DNA from: Actinomycetota bacterium | GTDB taxonomy: Bacteria; Actinomycetota; Actinomycetes; Streptosporangiales; Streptosporangiaceae | Reading direction: 5' to 3' | DNA: 16,529 nucleotides | Assembly (NCBI GenBank): GCA_003242605.1 | Contig: QGUZ01000096.1 | Span: 1-16,529 of the forward strand | Shown here: piece by piece, positions 1-7,478 of the stretch | How the letters are laid out: each line of letters starts with the position of its first letter | Position numbering within the stretch: the first letter of the stretch is position 1 | The notes under the pieces: generated by a model | Told to the model about the DNA's origin: nothing | The model's input: the letters and a program-made list of their open reading frames with translations, nothing else | Database searches by the model: none | Made by a program: the position numbers and the translations under genes

Positions 1-44
1 TCGGCGGTGCCGGTTGGGTCGAGCAGGTGTTCGAGTTCGGGCAT
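1..44 (-). CDS. N-terminus of an unidentified gene, cut by the left edge
   Basis: Reading leftward, an ATG at 44-42 opens a frame that continues off the window and begins MPELEHLLDPTGTA. A clear Shine-Dalgarno AGGAGG lies at 56-61 on the minus strand, 11 bases before the ATG. The codons are mostly G/C-ending but include GAA twice and CCA. A possible promoter and an AT-rich palindrome lie further upstream, which supports a real gene start here. Fourteen residues are too few to name a family. The call rests on the ribosome binding site and the upstream signals, not on homology. Confidence 0.45.
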   Translation of the reverse strand, partial: MPELEHLLDPTGTA

Positions 45-91
45 GTCCCCGGACGCCTCCTGGTGTGGGTCGTTGGGGGTGCTTGGTGGTC

Positions 92-120
92 AGCTAAGCA
101 CGCCCCAGGATGGATGACAA
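92..120 (-). promoter_or_regulatory. possible promoter for the left-edge gene
   Basis: On the minus strand, TTGTCA (120-115) resembles a -35 box. It is followed after 17 bases by TTAGCT (97-92), a weak -10 candidate. Transcription would begin near position 85 and leave a leader of about 40 bases before the ATG at 44. The -35 is close to consensus but the -10 is poor, so this is a candidate only. Confidence 0.35.
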
Positions 121-121
121 G

Positions 122-133
122 ATTGTGCACAAT
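122..133. promoter_or_regulatory. palindromic operator candidate, ATTGTGCACAAT
   Basis: This is a perfect 12-base palindrome in an unusually AT-rich patch (about 113-150). It overlaps a second short palindrome, CAATATTG (130-137), and lies inside a wider GATTG...CAATC inverted repeat (121-125 and 139-143). The central GT-N2-AC pattern is the type recognised by many GntR/FadR-family repressors. It sits directly behind the -35 candidate of the left-edge gene, so that gene is the likely target. Assignment to GntR is inference, since no regulator gene is visible. Confidence 0.4.
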
Positions 134-192
134 ATTGCCAATCAGATCTGCGGCCCAGGGTCCGTGGAGATCGGCGCCCGCTCACGGCGCAC

Positions 193-636
193 TCAGGCGC
201 CGGTGAGCCGGCGCAGCACGTCGGGCAGCTCGGGCGGCTCCACGTGCTCGGTGAGCGCGGCGAGCTCCGCGCGGGAGAACCAGCCGAAGCCCAGCAGGTT
301 GCCCGTCTCCTCCGCGGTGAGCGCGGCCGGGGCGACCTGCGGCCGCTCGGCGAACCGGGCGAGATAGAACGGCTCGGTCTTGACGTAGCGCACGCCCAGC
401 CACATGTAGTCGCGTGGCACGGGCACCCAGCGGTCGAGCACGGCGTCGCCCGGGAGCCCGGTCTCCTCGGTGAGCTCGCGCCGGGCGGCCTCGAGCGGCG
501 TCTCCCCGGGGTCCACCCCGCCGCCGGGCGGCTCCCAGAACACGAGCCCGCTCACCGGGTCGCGCCACCGCAGCAGCAGCACGTGACCCGCACCGTCCAC
601 GCAGAGCACCCGCGCCGCGGGTCGATCGCTCGTCAC
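193..636 (-). CDS. Nudix hydrolase (Nudix 1)
   Basis: A 147-residue single-domain Nudix protein. Such enzymes hydrolyse nucleoside-diphosphate-linked substrates with Mg2+ or Mn2+ held by the Nudix box. The box is intact at about residues 38-62: G-x5-E, then seven residues, then RELTEETGL, with the catalytic REx2EE glutamates present. The length is typical of small housekeeping or sanitising Nudix enzymes; the substrate cannot be told. The start is GTG at 636, with GGAGGG about 12 bases upstream and no better in-frame start. The gene diverges from the ABC operon across 283 bases, so the two may share regulatory DNA. No signal peptide or membrane segment is seen, so it is cytoplasmic. Confidence 0.9.
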   Translation of the reverse strand: MTSDRPAARVLCVDGAGHVLLLRWRDPVSGLVFWEPPGGGVDPGETPLEAARRELTEETGLPGDAVLDRWVPVPRDYMWLGVRYVKTEPFYLARFAERPQVAPAALTAEETGNLLGFGWFSRAELAALTEHVEPPELPDVLRRLTGA

Positions 637-907
637 CCTTCGATCGTGCCCTCCGCCCCGCCGTACCGTGTGGCCGACCCCTCGGTTGCGAGCCCGCGCG
701 CGGGCCGGGGCCGCGCCGCCTCACCGCACCCATGCCCGGTGCGGGCGGGCGTATGACGACGGGGCCGTTGCGCGGGGCCCGGCTCCCCGGCAGGGCCGTA
801 CCGGTGGGCGGTGGAGGGGCGATCAGCCGATCGGTTGACGGCGGGGTCGACCGCATGCGTGCGCGGGTACGGCCCGGCGGCCGATGTGGCCGGGCGGGGT
901 TCCGGGC

Positions 908-913
908 GACGCT
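908..913 (+). promoter_or_regulatory. -10 candidate for leaderless start of the ABC operon
   Basis: GACGCT lies 6 bases before the ATG at 920, matching the A and final T of the actinobacterial -10 pattern (T/G)ANNNT. Initiation would then fall on or next to the A of the start codon. No convincing Shine-Dalgarno precedes this ATG. A TTGACG at 835-840 is too far away to be its -35. Confidence 0.3.
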
Positions 914-919
914 GGACAC

Positions 920-1828
920 ATGGCGATCATCGAGGTCAGCGGGCTGGTCAAGCGGTACGGCGGGGTCGCGGCGCTGGACGGGGTGTCGTTCTCCGTGCCG
1001 GAGGGGGAGATCTTCGGGGTCCTCGGGCCCAACGGGGCGGGGAAGACCACCGCGGTCGAGTGCACGGCCGGGCTGCGGCGGGCCGACGCGGGACGAATCC
1101 GGGTGCTCGGGCTCGACCCCGTCGCGGACGCGCGGCGGCTGCGCCGGTCGATCGGGGTGCAGCTGCAGCAGGCGCAGCTCCCGGAGAACATCAAGGTGTG
1201 GGAGGCGCTCGACCTGTACGCCTCCTTCTACGAGCGGCCGCGGGACTGGCGCGGGCTGCTCGCCGAGTGGGGCCTGGCGCACCGGCGCGACGCCCGGTTC
1301 GGCGGGCTGTCCGGCGGGGAGCGGCAGCGGCTGTTCATCGCCCTCGCGCTCGTCGGCGACCCGAAGGTCGCCTTCCTCGACGAGCTCACCACCGGGCTCG
1401 ACCCGCAGGCGCGGCGCGACACCTGGGACCTGATCCGGCGGGTGCGCGACGGCGGGGTGACCGTGGTCCTGGTCAGCCACTTCATGGACGAGGTGGAGGA
1501 GCTGTGCGACCGGGTGGCGGTGCTCGACCGCGGGCGGGTGGTCGCGGTGGACACGCCGACCGGGCTGATCGACGGGGCCGGCGGCGGGCATCGGGTGCGG
1601 TTCCGGCCGCTCACACCGCTCGACGACGCGCTGCTGACCGCCCTGCCCGAGGTGATCGCGGTGAGCCGGGACGGCGATCAGGTGACCGTGACCGGAACCG
1701 GCGACGTCGCCACCGCGGTGACCGGCGCGCTCGCCCGCGGCCACGTCCTCGTCGCCGACCTGCGCATCGACCGGCGCACGCTCGACGACGCGTTCACCGC
1801 GCTCACCGGCCGTTCGTTCCAGCCGTAA
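920..1828 (+). CDS. ABC transporter ATP-binding protein (DrrA/LnrL-like export type)
   Basis: A 302-residue ATPase subunit that energises an exporter with the permease encoded next. Visible motifs are Walker A GPNGAGKTT (36-44), a Q-loop (QLQQ, 81-84), signature LSGGE (130-134), Walker B VAFLDE (150-155), the D-loop region GLDPQ, and the H-loop histidine in VSHFMDE (187). The last 80 or so residues form the extra C-terminal domain common in drug-export ATPases of the DrrA/CcmA class. The ATG at 920 is preferred because homology starts at once (MAIIEVSGLVKRYGG). An in-frame ATG at 884 would add twelve unlikely residues. It is the first gene of a four-gene operon and the substrate is unknown; antibiotic, peptide or lipid export is the usual role. 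Confidence 0.93.
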   Translation: MAIIEVSGLVKRYGGVAALDGVSFSVPEGEIFGVLGPNGAGKTTAVECTAGLRRADAGRIRVLGLDPVADARRLRRSIGVQLQQAQLPENIKVWEALDLYASFYERPRDWRGLLAEWGLAHRRDARFGGLSGGERQRLFIALALVGDPKVAFLDELTTGLDPQARRDTWDLIRRVRDGGVTVVLVSHFMDEVEELCDRVAVLDRGRVVAVDTPTGLIDGAGGGHRVRFRPLTPLDDALLTALPEVIAVSRDGDQVTVTGTGDVATAVTGALARGHVLVADLRIDRRTLDDAFTALTGRSFQP

Positions 1829-1843
1829 CCGTAAGGAGGCGCC

Positions 1844-2578
1844 ATGCCGATCTCATCCGGCACCCTGCCCGCGAGCGTGGTCAAGCTCACCGCGGTCGAG
1901 GCGAAGCTGCTCGCCCGCGAGCCCGGGTCGTTCTTCGCCGTGGTCATCCCGCTCTTCATCCTGGTGATCTTCGGGTTCTCGCTCACCCCCGGGGACGCCG
2001 TGCTGCTGCCGACGACGCTCGCGATCGGCGTCGGTCTGGTCGGCCTGTACCTGGTGCCGACCACCCTCGCCACCTATCGGGAGCGGGGCATCCTGCGCCG
2101 GCTCGCCGCCACCCCGCTGCGCCCCGAGGCGCTGCTCGCCGTACAGCTCCTGCTCCAGCTCGGGCTCGCGGTGCTCGGCTGCGGCCTGCTCCCGGTGGCC
2201 GTCGGGGCCCTGCTCGGCGCGGCGGTGCCGCGGCCCGGCCTGGTGCCGTGGGCGGTCGCGGTCTTCCTGCTCGGCGCGGTGGCGATGTTCGCGATCGGGC
2301 TGGTGATCGCCGCCGTCGCCGCGAACGGGCGGAGCGCGAACGGCATCGGCGTGCTGCTCTACTTCCCGCTCGCCTACCTCGCCGGGCTCATGCAGCCCCG
2401 GCACCTCATGCCGGAGGCGCTCGCCCAGGCCGGCGAGTTCACCCCGCTCGGCGCGTTCGTGCGGTCGCTGCGGGACCTGTGGGCCGGGGACGCGCCTCAT
2501 CCCGTACATCTGGGAATAATGGCGGCATATGCCGCACTGGCCGGCCTGGCGGCGGCGAAGTCCTTCCGGTGGGAGTGA
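1844..2578 (+). CDS. ABC-2 type transporter permease
   Basis: A 244-residue integral membrane protein with six hydrophobic segments, at about residues 25-45, 50-73, 95-128, 132-160, 166-185 and 222-240, as expected for ABC-2 permeases. The early conserved region containing YLVPTTLATYRERGILRRLAAT is typical of this family: it carries the cytoplasmic coupling segment where charged residues follow the second membrane span. It would form the channel for the ATPase encoded 15 bases upstream. The start ATG at 1844 has an excellent Shine-Dalgarno, AAGGAGG at 1833-1839. Its stop is 6 bases before the kinase gene, so all four genes are probably co-transcribed. Confidence 0.92.
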   Translation: MPISSGTLPASVVKLTAVEAKLLAREPGSFFAVVIPLFILVIFGFSLTPGDAVLLPTTLAIGVGLVGLYLVPTTLATYRERGILRRLAATPLRPEALLAVQLLLQLGLAVLGCGLLPVAVGALLGAAVPRPGLVPWAVAVFLLGAVAMFAIGLVIAAVAANGRSANGIGVLLYFPLAYLAGLMQPRHLMPEALAQAGEFTPLGAFVRSLRDLWAGDAPHPVHLGIMAAYAALAGLAAAKSFRWE

Positions 2579-2584
2579 TCCGAG

Positions 2585-3883
2585 ATGGTGGCGGGGGACG
2601 GGCGTCTCGAGCGATGGGAAGGACGGCTGGAGCGGCTCGCCGGGGCCGTGCCGTACGCGCTCCTCGCCCTGGCCACCCTCGTCACCGTGCTCGACGGCGG
2701 CCACGCGGCGCCGGGCGGGGCGCCGGTGACGCTCGGCCTCGCCGCCCTCGCCGCCGGCTGGATGCTCGCGCCGACGGCGGCCCGCCGCCGCGGCCGGGCG
2801 GACCTCGCCGGCCCGCCCGCCGTCGGCTACGTCGCCGGGCTCGTCGTGCTGATCGCGGCGCTCAACACCCGGTCGATCTGGTTCGCGACCTTCTTCGTCT
2901 TCGTCGGCTACCTGCACTCCTGGCGGTATCTAAGCGGTGGGTGGCGGTTCGCCGGGGTGGCCGCGACGGCCGCGGTCAGCGTCCCGCACTACCTTGGCGG
3001 GCCGCCCGACCCCGCCCGGCCCGGCACGCTCCTCACCTACCTGCTGGTCGTCGGCGTGATCACCTCGATGGTCGGGCTGTTCAGCCTCGTCGGCGAGGTG
3101 ACCGCGGCGCGCAGCGCCGAGCGCAGGCGCATGGTCGCGCGCCTCGAGGAGCTGCTGCACGAGAACGCGGGCCTGCAGGCCCAGCTGCTCGTCGCCGCCC
3201 GCGAGGCCGGCGTGCTCGACGAGCGGCAGCGCATGGCCCGGGAGATCCACGACACCCTCGCCCAGAGCCTCACCGGCATCATCACCCAGCTCCAGGCCGC
3301 CGAGCGGGCCGCCGACGGCCCCGGCGCGGATCCGGCCGTCTGGCGCCGCCACCTCGGCAACGCGGTACGGCTCGCCCGCGACGGCCTCGCCGAGGCCCGC
3401 CGTACCGTGGACGCGGTACGGCCCGGCCCGCTGCGCGCGGCCCGGCTGCCCGACGCGCTCACCCACGTGGCCGCCGACTGGTCCCGGCTCTCCGGGGTGC
3501 CCGCCGAGGTCACCGTCACCGGCGAGCCCCGCCCGCTCCACCCGGAGGCCGAGACGACGGTGCTGCGCGTCGCCCAGGAGGCGCTCGCCAACGTGGCGAA
3601 GCACGCCGACGCCACCCGGGTCGGCGTCACCCTCTCGTACATGGCCGACCTGCTCGCGCTCGACGTGCGCGACGACGGCGCCGGCTTCGACACCTCCCGC
3701 CCCGCCGCCGGCCGCGGCTTCGGCCTCACCTCGATGCGGCAGCGCGCCGAGCGCCTCGGCGGCACGTTCACGATCGAGTCCGAGCCCGGCGCGGGCACGG
3801 CCGTGTCGGCGACGGTCCCGGCGATCCCGCCGGTCGCCGCGGCCGCGGACCGCCCGCCCGCCGAGGCGGTGCCCGGTGCCTGA
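2585..3883 (+). CDS. sensor histidine kinase, HisKA_3 (NarL/DesK) type
   Basis: A 432-residue membrane sensor kinase. The N-terminal half holds several membrane spans (about 20-37, 47-65, 80-110, 122-137 and 148-170) and no large extracellular domain, which suits sensing of the membrane itself or of the transporter. A coiled linker (173-210) leads to the HisKA_3 dimerisation domain with phospho-acceptor H222 in REIHDTLAQ. The HATPase_c domain has the N-box asparagine N336, G1 motif DDGAGF (363-368) and G2 motif GRGFGLTSM (376-384). GGGAG at 2571-2575 serves as ribosome binding site inside the end of the permease gene. It overlaps the regulator gene by 8 bases, so the two are its cognate pair. 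The stimulus is unknown. Confidence 0.93.
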   Translation: MVAGDGRLERWEGRLERLAGAVPYALLALATLVTVLDGGHAAPGGAPVTLGLAALAAGWMLAPTAARRRGRADLAGPPAVGYVAGLVVLIAALNTRSIWFATFFVFVGYLHSWRYLSGGWRFAGVAATAAVSVPHYLGGPPDPARPGTLLTYLLVVGVITSMVGLFSLVGEVTAARSAERRRMVARLEELLHENAGLQAQLLVAAREAGVLDERQRMAREIHDTLAQSLTGIITQLQAAERAADGPGADPAVWRRHLGNAVRLARDGLAEARRTVDAVRPGPLRAARLPDALTHVAADWSRLSGVPAEVTVTGEPRPLHPEAETTVLRVAQEALANVAKHADATRVGVTLSYMADLLALDVRDDGAGFDTSRPAAGRGFGLTSMRQRAERLGGTFTIESEPGAGTAVSATVPAIPPVAAAADRPPAEAVPGA

Positions 3884-4532
3884 GCCCGCCGGGCGCGCCG
3901 CGCCCATCCGGCTGCTCGTCGTCGACGACCACCCCATCGTCCGCGACGGCCTGCGCGGCATGTTCTCCGGCGACCCGCGGTTCACCGTGGTCGGCGAGGC
4001 CGGCGACGGCGCCGCGGCGGTCGACCTCGCCCGCGCGCTGCACCCCGACGTGATCCTCATGGACCTGCGCATGCCGCGGATGGACGGGGTGGCCGCGATC
4101 CGGCGGCTCGCCGGGCTCGGCTGCCCGGCCCGGGTGGTGGTGCTCACCACCTACGACACCGACGCGGACATCCTCCCCGCGATCGAGGCGGGCGCCACCG
4201 GCTACCTGCTCAAGGACGCGCCCCGAGAGGACCTGGTGCGCGCCGTCGAGGCGGCCGCCCGCGGCGAGGCCGTGCTGTCGCCCGCCGTCGCCGCCCGCCT
4301 GCTGCACCGGGTCCGCACCCCGGACGAGCCGCTCAGCCGCCGCGAGCTGGAGGTACTCGAGCTGGTCGCGAACGGCGCCACCAACCGCGAGGCCGCCGCC
4401 CGCCTCTTCATCAGCGAGGCGACGGTGAAGACGCACCTGCTGCACATCTACGAGAAGCTGGGCGTGAACGACCGCGCCGCCGCGGTCGCCGCCGCCTACC
4501 GCCGCGGGCTGCTGCCGCGCGCCCCCGGCTGA
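3876..4532 (+). CDS. NarL/FixJ-family response regulator
   Basis: A 218-residue two-domain regulator. The receiver domain has the acidic pair D17/D18, phospho-acceptor D63 in LMDLRMP, T91 and K113, so all the residues for phosphorylation and switching are present. The C-terminal LuxR-type helix-turn-helix (about 152-212) contains SRRELEVLELVANG and the recognition-helix region SEATVKTHL. The start is GTG at 3876, overlapping the kinase stop (translational coupling). Placed last in the ABC transporter operon, it most likely activates the operon promoter upstream of 920 when the kinase senses a toxic compound or membrane stress. That loop is inference from related modules such as LnrJK-LnrLMN of Bacillus. 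Confidence 0.95.
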   Translation: MPEPAGRAAPIRLLVVDDHPIVRDGLRGMFSGDPRFTVVGEAGDGAAAVDLARALHPDVILMDLRMPRMDGVAAIRRLAGLGCPARVVVLTTYDTDADILPAIEAGATGYLLKDAPREDLVRAVEAAARGEAVLSPAVAARLLHRVRTPDEPLSRRELEVLELVANGATNREAAARLFISEATVKTHLLHIYEKLGVNDRAAAVAAAYRRGLLPRAPG

Positions 4533-4535
4533 CCC

Positions 4536-4561
4536 GGCGCGGCCGTACCGCCCGGCCCGCG
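4536..4561. terminator. hairpin between convergent genes
   Basis: GCGCGGCCG (4536-4544) pairs with CGGC-C-CGCGC (4552-4561) through nine base pairs with one bulged C, closing a 7-base loop. It fills almost all of the 31-base gap between the converging regulator and Nudix 2 genes, so it can serve both strands. There is no T-tract, as is common in high-GC actinobacteria. Confidence 0.45.
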
Positions 4562-4563
4562 CG

Positions 4564-5028
4564 TCAGCCGTACACGTAGACGGCGCGGCCCTGCTTGCGG
4601 GCGTCGCGGGCGGCGAGCAGCCGGGGCCGGACGGGCTCGGGGAGCAGCTCGGCGGCCTCCTCCCAGGGGAAGAAGCCGTACGCGTCGAGCTCCTCCTCCT
4701 GCAGCGTGATCTTCTCGCCGCCGGGCAGTGTGCCGCCGTCGAAGACGAAGGTGACGAGGCTGCGCGGCCGGTCGCCGTCGGGGAGCTGCCAGTGCACGAC
4801 GAGCAGCTCGCCGGGGGTGATGTGCAGGCCCAGCTCCTCCAGCACCTCGCGCTCGGCGGCCCGGTGCGGGTACTCGGCGCCCTCCACCACGCCGCCGGGG
4901 ATCGACCACCCGGGGCGGTAGTTGGGCTTCACCAGCAGGACGCGGTCGGCGGCGTCGGTGAACAGCACGCTCGCCGAGGCGAAGTGGGCGGGCAGGGTCG
5001 CGAACCAGGCTTGGGAATCGAGAGTCAT
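4564..5028 (-). CDS. Nudix hydrolase (Nudix 2)
   Basis: A 154-residue Nudix protein unlike Nudix 1 outside the box. The Nudix box spans residues 46-68: G-x5-E, seven residues, then REVLEELGL, with all metal-binding glutamates present. The preceding PNYRPGWSIPGG and the later LPDGDRPRSLVTFVFDGG fit the common actinobacterial Nudix fold for nucleotide-like substrates. The exact substrate is unknown. The ATG at 5028 is chosen because the domain begins soon after it. No Shine-Dalgarno is present, but a -10 element sits 7 bases upstream, so the message is probably leaderless. It is downstream of the GH3 gene on the same strand but separated from it by a strong hairpin, so it is likely transcribed on its own. 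Confidence 0.9.
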   Translation of the reverse strand: MTLDSQAWFATLPAHFASASVLFTDAADRVLLVKPNYRPGWSIPGGVVEGAEYPHRAAEREVLEELGLHITPGELLVVHWQLPDGDRPRSLVTFVFDGGTLPGGEKITLQEEELDAYGFFPWEEAAELLPEPVRPRLLAARDARKQGRAVYVYG

Positions 5029-5035
5029 CGGATCA

Positions 5036-5041
5036 ACCGTA
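5036..5041 (-). promoter_or_regulatory. -10 element for leaderless Nudix 2
   Basis: On the minus strand TACGGT fits TANNNT and ends exactly 7 bases before the ATG at 5028, placing the transcription start at or one base before the start codon. No clear -35 box is seen 17-18 bases upstream, where the GH3 terminator hairpin lies. Confidence 0.45.
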
Positions 5042-5044
5042 CCG

Positions 5045-5086
5045 CCCGGGCGACGGCCCCCGGAGGGAACCGGGCCGCCGCCCGGG
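5045..5086 (-). terminator. strong hairpin terminator of the GH3 gene
   Basis: The arms 5072-5086 and 5045-5059 form a 15-base-pair stem. In the minus-strand transcript the only irregular pair is a G-U wobble; in the plus-strand transcript it would be an A-C mismatch, so the structure is better suited to minus-strand RNA. The loop is 12 bases. It begins 22 bases after the GH3 stop, with no real T-tract. It ends just upstream of the Nudix 2 -10 element. Confidence 0.6.
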
Positions 5087-5108
5087 ACGCGTGTGCCGGT
5101 ACGGAGGA

Positions 5109-7478
5109 TCAGGCGTCCGGGTCGGTGACCGTCGCGGTGGCGGTCATGACCCGGTCGAAGCCGACCTGACGCCGCGGACCGGTCATCGTGGCCTGCAGGG
5201 TCTTGCGGATGTCCGCGCTGGAGGCGCCGACCCGCAGCTCCACCTGGCCGGGGTCGACCTGCCGGACCCCGGCGACGCCGGTGTAGGAGGTCTGGTCGGC
5301 GTGGATGGTGAGGGTGACCGCGCGGGTGGCCTTCGGCGGCAGGTCCACCCGCTGGGCGGCGATGAGCTGCTGCACCGGCCGCGCGACCTCGGCCACCGGG
5401 TCGTGCAGGTACACCTGGACCACCTCGGAGACCGGGGCGTCGGCGTCGTTGCGCAGCACCACCCGCACGTCGTAGGTGCCGTCGGTCGCCCACTCGGCGG
5501 GGCCGCCGGACACCTCCACCCAGGTGGCGGAGTTGTACGACAGGCCGTGGCCGAACGGGAACAGCTGGGTGGGGTCGCTCGAGCTCACCTGGCTGCGCTG
5601 CCCCAGCGGCGGCGCGAGGTACGTGGACGGCTGCGCCGAACCGGCGCCGGGGAACCCGACGGGCAGCCGGCCGGAGAAGTCCACCCGGCCCGCGAGCAGG
5701 TCGGCGAGCGCGGCCGCGCCCTCCTCGCCGGGGTAGAAGGCGTAGACGGCGGCGGCGAGCCGGTCGACCTGCCGTGACAGCTCGTACGGCCGGCCGGACA
5801 TGAGCACGAGCACCACCGGGGTGCCGGTGGCGAGCACGGCCTCCAGCAGCTCCTCCTGCCGCCCGGGCAGCCGCAGGTCGGTGACGTCGCAGCCCTCGCC
5901 GGAGGTGCCGCGGCCGAACAGCCCCGCCTCGTCGCCGAGGACGGCGAGGCACACGTCGGCGTCGGCGGCGGCGCGCGCCGCGGCCGCGATGCCCTCGTCG
6001 TCACCGCCGACCACCGGGACGCCCTCCTCGTAGCGGACGTCGTAGCCGTTGGGGTCGGCGCGCAGCGCGTCCACGACCGTGGGCACCTCGATGCCGAGCT
6101 CCACCTCGGGGTGGTGGACGCCGACGTGGAGCGGGAACGAGTAGCAGCCCATCATCGCGTTCGGGGTGTGGGCGCGCGGGCCGACCACGGCGATCCGCTG
6201 GCCGGGCTTCAGCGGCAGGGCTCCCTCGTTCTTGAGCAGCACGATGCCGCGGCGGGCCACCTCGGCCGCGATCTCGCGGGCCTCGGCGTCGTCGAGCACG
6301 ACGTCCTCGAAGTTCTCGTCCGCCTTGGCGGCCTCGGCGGCCTCGCGCAGCACCGCGGGCTCGGGGTCCCAGTCCGCGTCGAGCAGGCCGAGCCGGCACT
6401 TCTGCAGCAGCACGCGGCGCAGCGCGCGGTCGATGAGGGCGATGTCGATCTCGCCCGCCTGCACGGCCTGGACGAGGTCCTTGCCGAAGCAGTTGACGGT
6501 GGGCAGCTCGACGTCGATGCCCGCCTCGAGGGCGAGCTTCGCCGCCTCGGTGGGGGAGCCCGCGACGTGGTGCAGCGTCTGCAGGAACGGAATGGAGAAG
6601 TAGTCGGCGACGACCGTGCCGGTGAACCCGTAGGTGTCGCGCAGCAGCTCGGTGAGGAGCTTGGGGTTGGCCGCGACGGGCACGCCGTCGATGTCGGCGT
6701 AGGAGTTCATCACCGAGTCCGCCCCCGCGCGCAGCGCCATCTCGAACGGCGGCAGCAGGAAGTCGGCGATCTCCCGGGGCCCGGCCGAGACCGGGGCCAG
6801 GTTGCGCCCGCCGCGGGACGCGGAGTAGCCGACGAAGTGCTTGAGGGTGGCGATGACGCCCGCCGACTGCACGCCGCGCACGTACGCGCTGCCGATCACG
6901 CCGACGAGCAGCGGGTCCTCGCCGATCGTCTCCTCGACCCGGCCCCAGCGCAGGTCGCGGGTGACGTCGAGCACGGGGGCGAGGCCCTGGTGCACGCCGA
7001 GGCGCCGCATGGTCGCGCCGATCTTCGCCCCCATCCGCTCGATGAGCTCGGGGTCGAAGGTGGCGCCCCAGCACAGCGGCGAGGGGAAGACCGGGGCCTT
7101 CCAGGCGGCGAGCCCGGTGAGGATCTCCTCGTGCACCAGGGCGGGGATGCCCCAGCGCCCGGACTCGACGATCGACCGCTGTGCCGCCGCGAGCGAGGCC
7201 GCGCCCTTCACCACCGAGACGGGCCGGGTGCCGAAGGGCCGGGTGAGCTGCCCGATGCCGTCGCGCACCAGCTCGTCCCAGCTCACCGTGAGCACGCCGA
7301 ACTCGTGCTGGTGGGGGGCCATCTCGCCGTCTTCGTTGTCGATGCCCACCCACACTCCGTAGAGCTGGGCGACCTTTTCGGCCACGCTCATGCGGGACAT
7401 GAGCGCCTCGACGCGGGCCTCGTCCGGCACGCTCGCGTCCTTCCACACCTCCGGCGACGTGCCGGTTTCTACAGCCAT
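5109..7478 (-). CDS. glycoside hydrolase family 3, beta-glucosidase/beta-xylosidase type
   Basis: A 789-residue GH3 enzyme that removes terminal beta-linked glucose or xylose from short oligosaccharides by a retaining mechanism. The N-terminal barrel (about 30-370) contains KHFVGYS (213-219) and the probable nucleophile D292 in TVVADYF. The sandwich domain (about 410-640) has GEGCDVTDLRLPG, whose E528 is the acid/base candidate. A fibronectin-III-like domain closes the protein (about 655-755). The region around LYGVWVG (39-45) resembles actinobacterial BxlA-type xylosidases, but substrate is not settled. There is no signal peptide, so it is cytoplasmic and needs imported sugars, yet no sugar transporter is adjacent. 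ATG at 7478 has GGAG 8 bases upstream; a longer frame to 7688 is rejected. Confidence 0.93.
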   Translation of the reverse strand: MAVETGTSPEVWKDASVPDEARVEALMSRMSVAEKVAQLYGVWVGIDNEDGEMAPHQHEFGVLTVSWDELVRDGIGQLTRPFGTRPVSVVKGAASLAAAQRSIVESGRWGIPALVHEEILTGLAAWKAPVFPSPLCWGATFDPELIERMGAKIGATMRRLGVHQGLAPVLDVTRDLRWGRVEETIGEDPLLVGVIGSAYVRGVQSAGVIATLKHFVGYSASRGGRNLAPVSAGPREIADFLLPPFEMALRAGADSVMNSYADIDGVPVAANPKLLTELLRDTYGFTGTVVADYFSIPFLQTLHHVAGSPTEAAKLALEAGIDVELPTVNCFGKDLVQAVQAGEIDIALIDRALRRVLLQKCRLGLLDADWDPEPAVLREAAEAAKADENFEDVVLDDAEAREIAAEVARRGIVLLKNEGALPLKPGQRIAVVGPRAHTPNAMMGCYSFPLHVGVHHPEVELGIEVPTVVDALRADPNGYDVRYEEGVPVVGGDDEGIAAAARAAADADVCLAVLGDEAGLFGRGTSGEGCDVTDLRLPGRQEELLEAVLATGTPVVLVLMSGRPYELSRQVDRLAAAVYAFYPGEEGAAALADLLAGRVDFSGRLPVGFPGAGSAQPSTYLAPPLGQRSQVSSSDPTQLFPFGHGLSYNSATWVEVSGGPAEWATDGTYDVRVVLRNDADAPVSEVVQVYLHDPVAEVARPVQQLIAAQRVDLPPKATRAVTLTIHADQTSYTGVAGVRQVDPGQVELRVGASSADIRKTLQATMTGPRRQVGFDRVMTATATVTDPDA

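Noticed and set aside
21..45. tRNA-like TTCGAG sequence near the left edge
   Set aside because: The bases do not fold into a cloverleaf and are better explained as the start of a minus-strand coding region.
835..873. TTGACG as -35 box for the ABC operon
   Set aside because: No -10 hexamer lies 16-19 bases downstream; the nearest TA-containing hexamer is 27 bases away.
884..919. ABC ATPase start at 884
   Set aside because: The added twelve residues (MWPGGVPGDAGH) are not part of the conserved ATPase start and there is no ribosome binding site.
811..4053. A 1080-residue frame across the ABC operon, and similar long frames elsewhere
   Set aside because: These are shadows in high-GC DNA: arginine-, alanine- and glycine-rich translations overlapping genes with clear domains.
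5029..5952. Extended frame of Nudix 2 reaching 5952
   Set aside because: It runs through the opposite-frame shadow of GH3. Homology and a -10 element both support the start at 5028.
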